Source: Nocardia flavorosea NBRC 108225 (GTDB lineage Bacteria; Actinomycetota; Actinomycetes; Mycobacteriales; Mycobacteriaceae). Taken from it: a stretch of 64,000 nt of DNA. The stretch lies in assembly GCF_001613385.1 (NCBI RefSeq), contig NZ_BDCG01000012.1:1-64000 (forward strand), given 5' to 3'. A model generated the notes under the pieces. The model worked only from the letters and a program-made list of their open reading frames with translations, was not told the DNA's origin and did no database searches. The translations under genes and the position numbers were made by a program. This document shows, one piece after another, positions 50,279-61,800 of the stretch (the first letter of the stretch is position 1; the number at the start of each line of letters is the position of its first letter).

Positions 50279-53200
50279 CTACGCCGGGAGTGGCGCGATG
50301 ATTTGGGCGGCGACCTCGGCGGCATGGGTCGCGGACATGCTGGTGAGGTGGTCGCCGGGAATATCGGAGATGACGAGAGCGCCGAGCCCGATCCGGGACC
50401 AGAACCGGTCCACTTCCGCGCGCGTACCCATGAGAGTCGCGGTCCCGCTGTTGCTCAGCACCCGTATCGGGCCGAAGTACGGCTCGGCCCGATGGGCGCC
50501 CATCGCCCGCAGATTGTGCGCGAAAATATCGAACTGCCTGCCGAACTCCTCGAGCATGAGGTCACCAGACCGGTATGGTCCGGTCCCCGAAGTGGCGGCG
50601 GTGTACAACGCCGCGACACGATCCGCGCGCGGGACGGCCGCCAACGCCCGGAGCTTCGGCGCCAGCGTCGCCGCCTCGCCGTTCAACCCGGCGAGGGCGC
50701 CGGCGGGCACCCGGTCCGGGGTGCGCGCCAGGATTGTGCGCAGCGCGGCCTCGAATTCTTCGGCGTCGGCCGGGAATCCGACTGTGGCCGGGGCGATACC
50801 GAGGGACTGGGCGAAAACGTACTCGGTCACCAGCTCGTCGTGCACCGCGGGCGGCTGGTAGGAGCCGATCACCGTGAGCTCGTCCACCGCCGCGCCTGCT
50901 TCGGTGAGGTTGCGCGCGACCTCGGCCGCGAGCAGGCCTCCGACGGAGTATCCGATGATCCGGAAGCGCCGGTCGTGTTCGACCAACTCCTTCGCATAGT
51001 CGGCGGCTTGCCTGGTGATCACGGTATCGGCCGGGAGATCCAGGTATTTCGCCGGATCGGCGACTTCGAGCCCGAGCAGCGGACCGGGGTGCGCCTGCCG
51101 CAAATGCGGAAGCAGCGCATCGTAGGGCGACAACGTACCGGTGCCGCCGTGCACGAGCACCCAGGTGCCGTTACCGTGCCCGGGTTCACCACCCAGCGAC
51201 CGCACCGCCGTCTGCCGAGCCGCCGGCGCCGCCGGTGTCTGTGCGCGATGGCGGCGGGCGGCCAGCGCGGCGACGGTGGGGTTTCGCAACATATCGCGGA
51301 GCAGTTCCTGCCATTCGATATCGGCGACCTCGGGCACCCGGTCGCGAAGCTTGCCGACCATCTGTGACAGCAGCAGCGAATCGCCGCCGAGGGTGTAGAA
51401 GTTCTGGTCGCGGCCGACCTTCGGGACACCGAGCATTTCCTGCCAGAGTTGCGCGATCCGCTCTTCGATCTCGTCGGCGGGCGGGATGTAGGCGGAATCC
51501 GCGTCGTCGCCGGTGGAGGCCGCGGTCCCCCGTCCGGCCAGTGCCGCGCGGTCGAGTTTGCCGTTCGCCGAGCGCGGCAGCGCGTCCAGAAGAGTCATCT
51601 CATCCGGCACCATATGATCGGGCAGCAGGGCCGAGACGTGTTCGATGAGCTGTTCTTCGGTGACCGTGTGGCGCTCGCCTTTGAACCGGGCGAGGAATAC
51701 GCCCTGTCCGGAGGCGGCGAGTGGAGTGTTCTCGGCGGGCAGCACCCGGACGTGGTCGGCGCCGGCGGTATCGAGTTGGCGCAGCCATTGATCGCGGGTG
51801 AAGAACGCCTGCCCGGTACCCGCGCGGACGTCGGTGAAAGCGGTGAGTTCGCTGAAGAATTCGAACTCCATCGACACCAGCAGCGCGTAGTTGTGCTGCC
51901 GGGTGGGTTCCAGGAATACCAGCCAGCCGCCCGGTGCGAGCAGATCGCGCAGCCGTGCGAGCACCTCATCGGCGTCGACGGAATTGTGCAATACGTTCGC
52001 GCACAGGATGATATCGACCGAGTTGGGCCGCAGCCCCTGAGCCGGCGCAGCGGCGTTGATATCGAAGCGTCCGTAGCGCACCCACGGATAGTCCGTGAAC
52101 TTCTTGCGGGCCTCACCGAGAAAGTACTCCGATACATCGGTGAACTGGTAGTCCGGTTCGAACTCGGCGAGCGCGGGAATCAGATCGGTGCTGGTGCCGG
52201 CGATACCCGCACCGACTTCGAGTATCCGCAGCCGATGCGGCGACTGCCGGGCCAGCTCGCGCACCGTATCGATCACGATGCGGTGGGAACTGCGTGCCAC
52301 CAGGTTCGTACGGTAGACAGCGTGCGCGGCACCGGGCTTCCCCGCGGGGAACAGCAATTCGCGCACATCGAGCGCACCGCGCAACAGATCGTCCAGCCGG
52401 CTACTACAGGCACGGATATAGGACAGGGTTTCGCTGCCGTAGCCGACGATCTCCTCCAGCTGGTCGATCCGTTTCCACGCTGCCTCGACAGCACGGGGTC
52501 CGGCGGCGATCAGGTCGCTGTAACGGCCGGTGTCCGGATCGTGCACCACCGCTCCCCCCTCCGCGAGGGCCGCCAGCCAGCGCTTCAGCAGGCCGTGCTG
52601 ACGCTCGGAAACACCGGTGGCCGCTGCGATTTCGGTGAGGTCGTGCCAGCGGTCGCGATCACCGAACAACCCCCCACTGCGCAACTGGGCGGCGATGGAC
52701 AGCATGGCCATCTCGTCGACTGCCTGCATCAGCGCGACGAAGGATTCGCCGTCGACTTCCTGCTGCGCCGCGGTGGCCGCCTTCTCGGCGGTGGCGAGCA
52801 CATCGGCCGCGGCCTGCTCGCCGAGATCCTGAGCGGCGGAGGCATCGGAGGCGATCTCGGCGAAACCGAGCAACCGCACCCCCGGCCCCCGGCCGTTCAC
52901 CACCACCGCGGCATCGGCCACGGCCCGATGGCGGCGCAATGCCGATTCGATCTCGCCCAGCTCGACCCGGTGTCCGCGGATCTTGACCTGGGTGTCCTCG
53001 CGGCCGAGGAATTCGAGTCGGCCGTCCGGGTGGAAGCGGCCGAGATCTCCGGTGCGGTAGAGCCGGGCACCGGTTCGCGGATGCCGGATGAACCGGTGAG
53101 CGGTCAGCTCGTCGTCGCCCAGGTATCCCTCGGCCAGGCCACTGCCGCCGATATAGATCTCACCGGTGACGCACTCGGGACAGTCTTGCAGGGCGGTGTC

Positions 53201-55843
53201 CAGCACATGCACGGTCTGGTTCCGCAAGGGTGAGCCGTAGGGGATGCTGCGCCACTGCGGGTCGATATCGCCCACCGGGTGGTGGATGGACCAGATGGCG
53301 GCCTCCGTGGCGCCGCCCAGTCCGACCACGGCCAGATCCGGGTGGTTCGCGCGCATCCGGCCGGGCAGATCCAGGGGGATCCAGTCACCGGAGAGCAGTA
53401 CCAGCCGCAGCGATTCGGCACGGCCTCCGGGCCCGGCGGCGGAGGGCCGGCCCGGTGCTGGAAGCGAGCGTAGCCGCCCAGCCGACCCCGAAGCCCCCGA
53501 ATCGGGCAGAGAGTCCAGAACATCCAGCAGCATCTGCAGCTGGCCCGGGACGCTGTTCCACAGGGTGACCGAATGCTGTTGTACCAGTTCGAGCCAGTGC
53601 GAAGGGTCGGTCGCGCGGTCCTGTTCGGGAAGCACCACGGCACCACCGGCCGCGAGCACACCGAAGATATCCCATACGGACAGGTCGAACGCCAGGCTCG
53701 CGACGCCGAGTACCCGGTCGCTGGAGGTGAGGGCGAAGCGCTCGCCGATATCGTCGAGGGTGTTCGCCGCGGCCCGGTGGGTGACGACGACACCCTTCGG
53801 TTCTCCGGTGGAGCCGGAGGTGTAGATGACATAGGCCGGGGCGTCCGGGTCGCCGGCCACTTCGGGCAGGGTGTCGATGCCGGTCAACCGGTCCACGGCC
53901 ACGGACCGTGCGGTCGTGGGGGTTTGGCCGGATTCGCCGAGCCAGGATTGGGTGAGTATCACCGTCGCACCGGCGCGGTCGATGATTCGCCGGCGGCGCG
54001 CCATCGGCTGGGTCACCGCGATCGGTACGTAGGCGGCGCCGGCCACCGATGTGGCGAGCACGGCAACGACCTGCTCGGGCCCCTTTTCCATCAGGACAAC
54101 CACCCGGTCCCCTGGGCGAACGCCGGCTTCGCGCAGGGCCGCGGCGGTCGCGGCGACACGGCGGCGCAGCTCGCCGAAGCCGAGGACGGTGTCCCGGTGG
54201 ATCACCGCGGGGGCGGCCGGGTCCGTTTCCGCTCGTTCCACAATCGGCTGATGCAGCATACGTGGTGCTGTGCCGGCGGCGGTGTCGTTGTAGTTGTCGC
54301 GGCAGCGCTGCTGCCCGGACGACAGGGCGACCGGATACTGCTCGGTCCACGCGGCGGGCATATCGGCCAATCGAATGATCAGCTCCACGAATGCGGTAAA
54401 TGCCTCGGCGGCGGTATCGCCTGTCAGGACATCGCGGCGCACGTCCCAGGCGATCATCAGGCCGTCGTCGTACGGGGTCACCTGGCAGTCGAGCCATACC
54501 TGTGGGGTGCGGGTGAGTCCACGCAGGATCCGGCCCCGGTTCGGCGGCGCGTCGGGATTGCCGCTACCGAGAGTGCTGGTGAACACGACGGGCATGAGGA
54601 CCGGATTGCCCGTGCGTCGGGTGAGTTCGCTGAGTACTTCGACACCGTCGAAGAGCCGATGATCGAGGTCGGTGAACAACTGGGTACCGATACCGCGGGC
54701 ACGCTCGGCGAAAGTGTCCTGTGCGTCGAGGTCGATGCCGAGCAGGTTGACCGAGGTGAAATCGCCGAGTACCGCACCGATCTCGGTATGCGCCGGAAGC
54801 CGGTTGAACACCGGCAGATTGAGGGTGAATTGCCGTTTCCGGCTCCAGCGCCCGACGACCTCGGCATAGGCGGCGAGTACCGCACCGGAGGGCGTGACGT
54901 CGTGCGGGGTCGCATTGCGGGCCAAACCGGCCAGCACCGGGCCCGGCAGCCAGTGGTGCAGCCGGTCGAAAGCGGGGTCGGCGTCGACTCGGCTACCGTC
55001 CTCGGCCGCCCGGGTGGGCAGCTCCGGCGCGGCCGGCAAGCTGTCGATCCGCTCGTGCCAGTAGTCACGATCTCGTTGGTAGCGCGATCCGTTACGCAAC
55101 TGCTGTACACCCAGGACGTAGTCGCGGAATCCGATCCCGGGTGCGGGCCGCGCCACCCTCTCGTTGCCGGTCTCGTGAACGAGTTCGTCGAGTTCGGCCA
55201 GCAGCATGTGCAGGCTCGCGGCATCCACCACCAGCAATTCCACCAGCACGTGCAGAACGCACGCGGTGTCGGTGCGGGTGATGCGCAGGGCGAACAACGG
55301 CCACGTATCGGGGGCGCCCGCCGGGCCCAGCAGATCGTCGCGTTGCCGGTCGAGCACGAGGCCGACCTGTGCGGGCTCGTCGCCTCGGATGTCGGTCACC
55401 GGGATCTCGTAGTACGGCACGGTCGCCGCGACCTGCTGGTAGCCGTCGCCGTGCACGGTCGCCCGCAGCATGTCGTGGCGGCGAACCAGTGCGTTCCAGG
55501 CCGCTTCGACGCTCCTTGGCTCGGCACCGGCATAGGATATTTCGAGGTAACTGGCGCAGGCGACACCACCGAACGGATAGGTGGGATCGCGGCCGACAAG
55601 GTAGGCCTGCTGGACCGGGGTCAGCGGGAACGGTTCGTGCGCGGCAGCGGAATCGGCGGACACGCTGATCATCGCCTGATCCCGAGCGAGGAACTCCAGG
55701 ACCGCGGGCTTGTTCGCCACGAGCGTTTCCCGGTGCTCGGCGGTCAGCACACCCTGGGGAGCTCGGAAACGCAATTGCTCACCGTCGCCCCAGAGCTGAA
55801 CTCCGCGCTGTCGTAGATCGTTTACCAGGCCGGGGACGTTCAC
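50279..55843 (-). CDS. Nonribosomal peptide synthetase: docking-Cy-A(MT)-PCP-TE
   Basis: A complete 1854-residue terminal NRPS. Residues 1-55 resemble a TubC-type docking domain. The Cy domain (70-500) has LGDFTSVNLL and TPQVWLDCQV but ELLVVD at 202-207, glutamate replacing the first aspartate of DxxxxD. The A domain (525-990) has pocket residues D-L-W-N-L-S-L-I-W, one change from the cysteine code. A methyltransferase domain interrupts it at about 1020-1390 (VGAGIAGTS at 1210-1218). The PCP serine is S1489 in GGDSL. The thioesterase has S1633 in GYSVGG and H1832. It is coupled to the upstream NRPS by a four-base overlap and should condense, cyclize, methylate or epimerise, and release the chain. 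Confidence 0.88.
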   Translation of the reverse strand: MNVPGLVNDLRQRGVQLWGDGEQLRFRAPQGVLTAEHRETLVANKPAVLEFLARDQAMISVSADSAAAHEPFPLTPVQQAYLVGRDPTYPFGGVACASYLEISYAGAEPRSVEAAWNALVRRHDMLRATVHGDGYQQVAATVPYYEIPVTDIRGDEPAQVGLVLDRQRDDLLGPAGAPDTWPLFALRITRTDTACVLHVLVELLVVDAASLHMLLAELDELVHETGNERVARPAPGIGFRDYVLGVQQLRNGSRYQRDRDYWHERIDSLPAAPELPTRAAEDGSRVDADPAFDRLHHWLPGPVLAGLARNATPHDVTPSGAVLAAYAEVVGRWSRKRQFTLNLPVFNRLPAHTEIGAVLGDFTSVNLLGIDLDAQDTFAERARGIGTQLFTDLDHRLFDGVEVLSELTRRTGNPVLMPVVFTSTLGSGNPDAPPNRGRILRGLTRTPQVWLDCQVTPYDDGLMIAWDVRRDVLTGDTAAEAFTAFVELIIRLADMPAAWTEQYPVALSSGQQRCRDNYNDTAAGTAPRMLHQPIVERAETDPAAPAVIHRDTVLGFGELRRRVAATAAALREAGVRPGDRVVVLMEKGPEQVVAVLATSVAGAAYVPIAVTQPMARRRRIIDRAGATVILTQSWLGESGQTPTTARSVAVDRLTGIDTLPEVAGDPDAPAYVIYTSGSTGEPKGVVVTHRAAANTLDDIGERFALTSSDRVLGVASLAFDLSVWDIFGVLAAGGAVVLPEQDRATDPSHWLELVQQHSVTLWNSVPGQLQMLLDVLDSLPDSGASGSAGRLRSLPAPGRPSAAGPGGRAESLRLVLLSGDWIPLDLPGRMRANHPDLAVVGLGGATEAAIWSIHHPVGDIDPQWRSIPYGSPLRNQTVHVLDTALQDCPECVTGEIYIGGSGLAEGYLGDDELTAHRFIRHPRTGARLYRTGDLGRFHPDGRLEFLGREDTQVKIRGHRVELGEIESALRRHRAVADAAVVVNGRGPGVRLLGFAEIASDASAAQDLGEQAAADVLATAEKAATAAQQEVDGESFVALMQAVDEMAMLSIAAQLRSGGLFGDRDRWHDLTEIAAATGVSERQHGLLKRWLAALAEGGAVVHDPDTGRYSDLIAAGPRAVEAAWKRIDQLEEIVGYGSETLSYIRACSSRLDDLLRGALDVRELLFPAGKPGAAHAVYRTNLVARSSHRIVIDTVRELARQSPHRLRILEVGAGIAGTSTDLIPALAEFEPDYQFTDVSEYFLGEARKKFTDYPWVRYGRFDINAAAPAQGLRPNSVDIILCANVLHNSVDADEVLARLRDLLAPGGWLVFLEPTRQHNYALLVSMEFEFFSELTAFTDVRAGTGQAFFTRDQWLRQLDTAGADHVRVLPAENTPLAASGQGVFLARFKGERHTVTEEQLIEHVSALLPDHMVPDEMTLLDALPRSANGKLDRAALAGRGTAASTGDDADSAYIPPADEIEERIAQLWQEMLGVPKVGRDQNFYTLGGDSLLLSQMVGKLRDRVPEVADIEWQELLRDMLRNPTVAALAARRHRAQTPAAPAARQTAVRSLGGEPGHGNGTWVLVHGGTGTLSPYDALLPHLRQAHPGPLLGLEVADPAKYLDLPADTVITRQAADYAKELVEHDRRFRIIGYSVGGLLAAEVARNLTEAGAAVDELTVIGSYQPPAVHDELVTEYVFAQSLGIAPATVGFPADAEEFEAALRTILARTPDRVPAGALAGLNGEAATLAPKLRALAAVPRADRVAALYTAATSGTGPYRSGDLMLEEFGRQFDIFAHNLRAMGAHRAEPYFGPIRVLSNSGTATLMGTRAEVDRFWSRIGLGALVISDIPGDHLTSMSATHAAEVAAQIIAPLPA

Positions 55844-58800
55844 AAAGCACCTTCTTCTAGATCGATACCGGTATGCGGTTGGTTTTTGCCGAGTCCGGCG
55901 ATAGTCGGAGTCGTGAAGAATTCGCGCAGCGTCACCGAGATGCCCAGTTCCCGGGTGAGGCGGCCCACGAGACGGGTTGCCGACAGCGAATCACCACCCG
56001 AGCCGAAGAAACTCGTATGCCGATCGGCCGGCCCACTACCCAGCGTCTCCGACCAGATCTGCGCCATCCGGGTCTCCAGCCCGGGACGAATCGGCTCGTT
56101 GCACTCGGAAATCGCTGGGCCGGCGGCTGATTCGGCTCGGCGCACCAGAGCGGCGTGATCGAGTTTTCCGTTCCCGGTCAGTGGCGGCTCGAGGAGTGGG
56201 ATGAGTTCGGGGGCCCAGGCGGCGGGAATACGGCCGGCGAGGAAGCCGGGCAGACTGTCCGGGAGCCGCGCCGGATCGGCCGGTGCCTCCGGTTCGACGA
56301 AGGCGACCAGCCGCGCCTGCGCGCGCTCCCCCACCGCGAGCGCGATCGCCCGCCGAACCTCCGGATGAGCGGTGATGGCCTGCTCGATCTCCCCCAGTTC
56401 CACCCGATGACCACGGATCTTCACCTGACGATCCGCACGACCGAGAAACTCGAGCGCACCATCGGGCCGATACCGGCCGAGATCGCCGGTCCGGTACCAG
56501 CGAGTCCCACCATCGTCGAAGAACGAGGCCGCAGTGAGGTCGGGCCTGCCCCGGTAGCCCCGTGCGACTCCGGCACCACCGATCAGCAACTCCCCCGGCA
56601 CCCAATCGGGCCGATCCCGGCCGTTCTCGTCGACCACCCGGAACTGCTGATTACGCAACGGCCGGCCATAGGGAATCGACGTCCACTCCGGGTCCACCGA
56701 ATCGACTTCGAAATAGTTCGACCAGATCGCCGCTTCCGTAGCACCACCCAGCGCGACGAGACGGCAATTCCGGGACAACTCGGTGAGGCGGCCGGGCAGG
56801 TCCAGCCCCACCCAGTCCCCGGACACCAGAGCCAACCGCAGCGTCGACGACAGCCCCGGCCCGGATTCGGCCACCGTGAGCAGCATATCCAGCATCGCCG
56901 GCACCGTGTTCCACACCGTCACACCGTGCTCGCCCACCAACTCGAGCCAGCGCTCCGCATCACGCCGATCCTCGTCCGGCACGATCACCACGCTCCCACC
57001 GGCACCCAGCACACCGAACAGATCGAACACCGACAGATCGAAATCGACAGCCGCCACCGCAAGCACCCGGTCCCGTTCGCCCAGCTCGTAGCGATCTTCC
57101 AGGTCGAGAAGCGTGTTCACCGCCTGCCCGTGCTCGATCTCGACTCCCTTCGGGACGCCGGTGGAACCCGAGGTGAAGATGACGTACGCAAGATCGGCGC
57201 CACCGCCCCGGTATACCGGCGCGGGCTCGTGCTGCCGTGCGTTCGCGATCGCCACCACCGGCACCCCACCGGCCCGCGGTCCGGCCGCTCGATCGGCATC
57301 GGCACTCTCGCCGCCGGATCCGGCCGGGCCTGCACCCCCTTCGGCCACACCACCATTCGGTGCGAAACCGGCGGCTACACGCGCTGGACCGGCGCCTCCG
57401 GCAATGCCGTCGGAGCGAACAGTGTCAGTGGCTTCGGCAGGGTCGCCGGAACGAATCAGCGGGGTGCGCTCGGAGAGCTCGTCATAGTCGCCGGTGTCGC
57501 CGGGATGCGTAGTGGTGGTGAATCGGCCGGTGTCGTCGGTCAGTACCGCGGAGACTCCGGCCTGCTCCAGGATCGCGTTCCGACGCCGTACCGGCTGGTC
57601 CCCGGCGATCGGCACATACGCCGCTCCCGCAGCAAGAACCCCGTACACCGCCGCCACCTGCGCGGCACCCCGGGCCGCGCACACCGCGACCGCATCACCC
57701 GGCCGGACACCATGCGTGGCCAGCAATGCGGCGATTCTGCGGCTGTGCTCGGCGAGGGCACCGAATGACACCGTCGTATCACCGTCGACGAGGGCCGCGC
57801 GGTCCGGATCGGCCGCGGCGATATCGAACATCGCCGTATGCAACTGCCGAACCGGATCGGAGCTCCTGGTGCCCTCGGCCGGGCGTTTGCCCGATAACTT
57901 CTCGTGTTCGGGCCGCGGCCGAGTGGTGTCGTTGACGTGGTCGCGGATCGTCCGCTGATGCGGGGGGAGCACCGGCAGTACCGCGTCGAGCGGTTGCTCC
58001 CAGTCGATCTCACTCAGCCGGGTCAGCAGCCGGTGATAGGCGGCCAGCATATCGCCGACGAGTCCGTCGGGGAACAGCTCGTCGACCGAATCCCAGCTCA
58101 GCAGGAGCCCGTCCGGGAGTTCGATGACCTGATGGTCGAGCCACACCTGCGGTGTCTGCGTCCGCGTGTAGTCGGGCCAGCGCACCGCCCCCGCCAGCTC
58201 GTCGTCGACCCCGAGCATGGACGTGAACACCACGGGTACCGGTTCGGCGGGTACGGCGCTGTCGCGGGCGAGCTCGCGCAGTACCCGAACCGCGGACACC
58301 TGCTGGTGGTCCAGATCGCTCCACAACTGTTCCTGCAACCGCCGGGCACGCGCCCGCCAGCTCTCGTTGCCGGTGGGGCGATCCGCGACCAGCAGCAGTG
58401 AACTGAAGTCCCCTACCACTCGCATGATGTCCGGATGCACGTCCCGGCGATCGAACCGGGTCAGCGTCACCGTCAGCTCACGCTGAGCGCTCCAGTTCCC
58501 CAGCACCCACGTATAGCAGGCCAGCAACACCACGCTCGGTGTCACACCGATATCTCGAGCACGCGAAACGATGCCATGCCAGGTCGCGGGATCGAGCCGG
58601 ACCTCCCGGCGGACGAAGTGGGGCCGCTGCACCGTTGCCGGTAGCACCCGCAACGGCAGCTGCGGTCCCGGCGGCAACTCCGGCAACCGTGCACGCCAAT
58701 ACGACAGCGCCGCCCGCACCTCGTCTTCCGACGGCGCACAGGTCATCGCATAGTCGCGGAAGTCGACGGCCGGCGGCTCCATCACGAGCGCCGGGTCCGT

Positions 58801-61800
58801 ATACCAGCGTGTCCATTCGGAGATGAGCACCAGGGCGCTCAGACCGTCGACGACCAAGCTGTCGAAGACCACGCAGACCCGGGACCTCTCGCCCGCACGC
58901 ACGACCCGGATATCGAACAGCGGCCAGGTGGCGGCATCCACAGCTCCGCCGGCCATCTCTGCCCGCAAGGCCGTGGCCGCGCCCTCGAAATCGCCGCTGG
59001 TATCGATGACCGGGATCCGGTACTCCGGAGTATGGGCCAGGACCCGCTGTAGACCGTCGGCGCCGACCACTGCACGCATCATCGCGTGCCGTTCGATCAC
59101 CCGGTTCCAGGAACGCTCCAAACGATCCACGTCCAGTCCGGGCCAGTCGTATTCGAAATAGAGTTGTGCGCCGATACCGCCCAGATCGAAATCGTCCGAC
59201 CGGCCCAGCCAGTACGCCACCTGGATATCGGTCAGCTCGAACGGATCCAGCCGATGTGCGATATCGGCCGTTGCCTGCGGGGCGGCGAACAGCCTGCGCA
59301 ACTGCTCACCCGGTACGGCGGTCTCGGCCTCGGTCCGGTGGCGGCCGAGTCCGGCGATGGTCGGGTCGGTGAAGAATTCGCGCAGGGTCACACGGATGCC
59401 GAGTTCACGGGAAAGGCGGCTCACCAGCCGGGTCGCGGACAGCGAATCACCGCCCGCGCCGAAGAAATTGGCCTTCCGGTCCGGAAGAGCGCCGCCGAGG
59501 ACTTCTTGCCAGATCTGACCGATCCGGGTCTCCGGCCCCGGGCGGACGGGCTCGTTTCGTTCAGCTTCGTCTTTGCCTGCGACGGTCGCAGTTGCGGCTC
59601 GCCGTACCAAGGCGGCATGGTCGATTTTCCCGTTGCCGGTCAGGGGCGGGTCCGGCAATGCGATCAGCTCGGGGGCCCAGCCCGGCGGAATCCGGTCGGC
59701 GAGAAAACCCGCGAGGTCTCCGGGCAGCCCGGGTTCGACGAAGGCGACCAGCCGCGCCTGGGTTCTTTCCCCGACCGCGAGCGCGATTGCCCGCCGGACC
59801 TCGGGGTGAGCGGTGACGGCCTGCTCGATCTCACCGAGTTCCACCCGATGCCCGCGGATCTTCACCTGGCGATCGGCGCGGCCCAGGAATTCGAGGACCC
59901 CATCGGGCCGGTATCGGCCCAGATCACCGGTCCGATACCACCGGGTCCCGTCGTCATCGAAGAATGCCGCCGCAGTGAGGGCGGGGCTGCCGCGGTACCC
60001 CCGGGCGACTCCGGCGCCGCCGATCAACAACTCCCCCGGTACCCAGTCGGGCCGATCCCGGCCGGTGTCGTCGACCACCCGGAACTGCTGATTACGCAGC
60101 GGGCGGCCGTAAGGTATCGACGTCCACTCCGGGTCCACCGACTCGACTTCGAAATAGTTCGACCAGATCGCCGCTTCGGTGGCACCCCCCAGAGCGATCA
60201 GGCGGCACCCCGGCGCCTGGGCCGCGAGACGGCCCGGTAGGTCCAATCCGATCCAGTCCCCGGACACCAGCGCCAACCGCAGCGCCGGCGACAGCCCCGG
60301 CCCGGTTTCGGCCACCGTGAGCAGCATATCCAGCATCGCCGGCACCGTGTTCCACACCGTCACACCGTGCTCGCCCACCAGCTCGAGCCACCGGCCCGGA
60401 TCACGCCGGTCCTCATCCGCGACGATCACCGCGCTACCACCGGCGCCCAGCACACCGAACAGGTCGAAAACCGACAGATCGAAATCGGCGGCTGCCACGG
60501 CGAGTACCCGGTCGTTCGCGTCGAGCGCGTAGCGTCCCCGCAGATCGTCGAGAGTGTTCATTGCCTGCGCGTGCTCGACCTCGACTCCCTTCGGGGTACC
60601 GGACGAACCCGACGTGAAGATCACATAGGCGAGGTCGCCTCCACCCCCGCGATATACCGCCGCGGGCTCCTGCTCCGCTGCGTCCGCGATCGCCACCACC
60701 GCCACTGCACCGGCCCGCGTATCGGCCTCTCGGTCCACATCGCCACCGGCTCCGACACCGGCTCCGGCGACACCATCACCGTCGGCACGGCCGGCACCGG
60801 CACCGGCCGAGGAAACGTACTCACCGAAACCGACGCGCCCGGCCGTAGTAGCAACCTCGGCGGCACCGCCGGACCCGGCCGGGCCGATACGCCCTCCGGC
60901 AACACCGTCACCATTCGGCGAGAAACCTCGGGGGACAGGTTCGGAACCGGCAACTTTCGCAATGCCATCGGAACGAACAGCGCCGGCGACACCGCCGGAA
61001 CCGTCCCGGGTGGTGTCATCGGCGAACTCGGCGGTTCCACTCACATTGTTGCGCTGCACGGGGGTGCCGAATCGGGCGGTGTCGTCGGTGAGTACCACCG
61101 AGACCCCGGCCTGCTCCAGGATCGCGGCCCGCCGCCGCACCGGCTGATCCCGCGCGACCGGCACATACGCCGCCCCGGCAGCCAGCACCCCGTACAACGC
61201 CGACACCTGCGCCACGCCCCGCGCCGCGCACACCGCTACCGCATCACCGGGCCGGACACCATGCGATATCAGCAGTGCCGCGATGCGGCGGCTACGTTCG
61301 GCGAGCGCACCGAAGGACACTGTCGTACCGCCGTCGACAAGCGCTGTGCGGCCTGGGTCTACCGCAGCGATCTCGAACATCGCGGTATGCAGCAGGCGAT
61401 CCGAACCGCTCCGGCGTTCCTCCGGGTGTACCGCGGAGGCGGGTGCGCCGGGTGCCTCGGGCCAGGACGTGTCGTTCACCCGGTCGCGGACAGCCTGCTG
61501 ATCGGGCGGCAATACCGGCAGTACCGAGTCGAGCGGCTGCTCCCAATCCGCCTCGCTCAGCCGTGACAGCAGCCGGTGGTAGGTGGCCAGCATCGCCTCG
61601 ACCATCCCGTCGGGGAACAGCTCGTCGACCGAATCCCAGCTCAACAACAACCCGTCGGGGAGTTCGATGACCTGATGGTCGAGCCACACCTGCGGAGTCT
61701 GTGTCCGCGTGAAGTCCGGCCAGCGCACCGACCGCGCCAGCTCGTCGTCGACACCGAGCATGGAGGTGAACACCACCGGGACCGGTTCGGCAGGCACTTC

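Noticed and set aside
53573..55816. A long rightward frame (about 750 codons) opposite the NRPS gene
   Set aside because: It mirrors the terminal NRPS on the other strand, lacks motifs and a good ribosome site, and is explained by codon bias.
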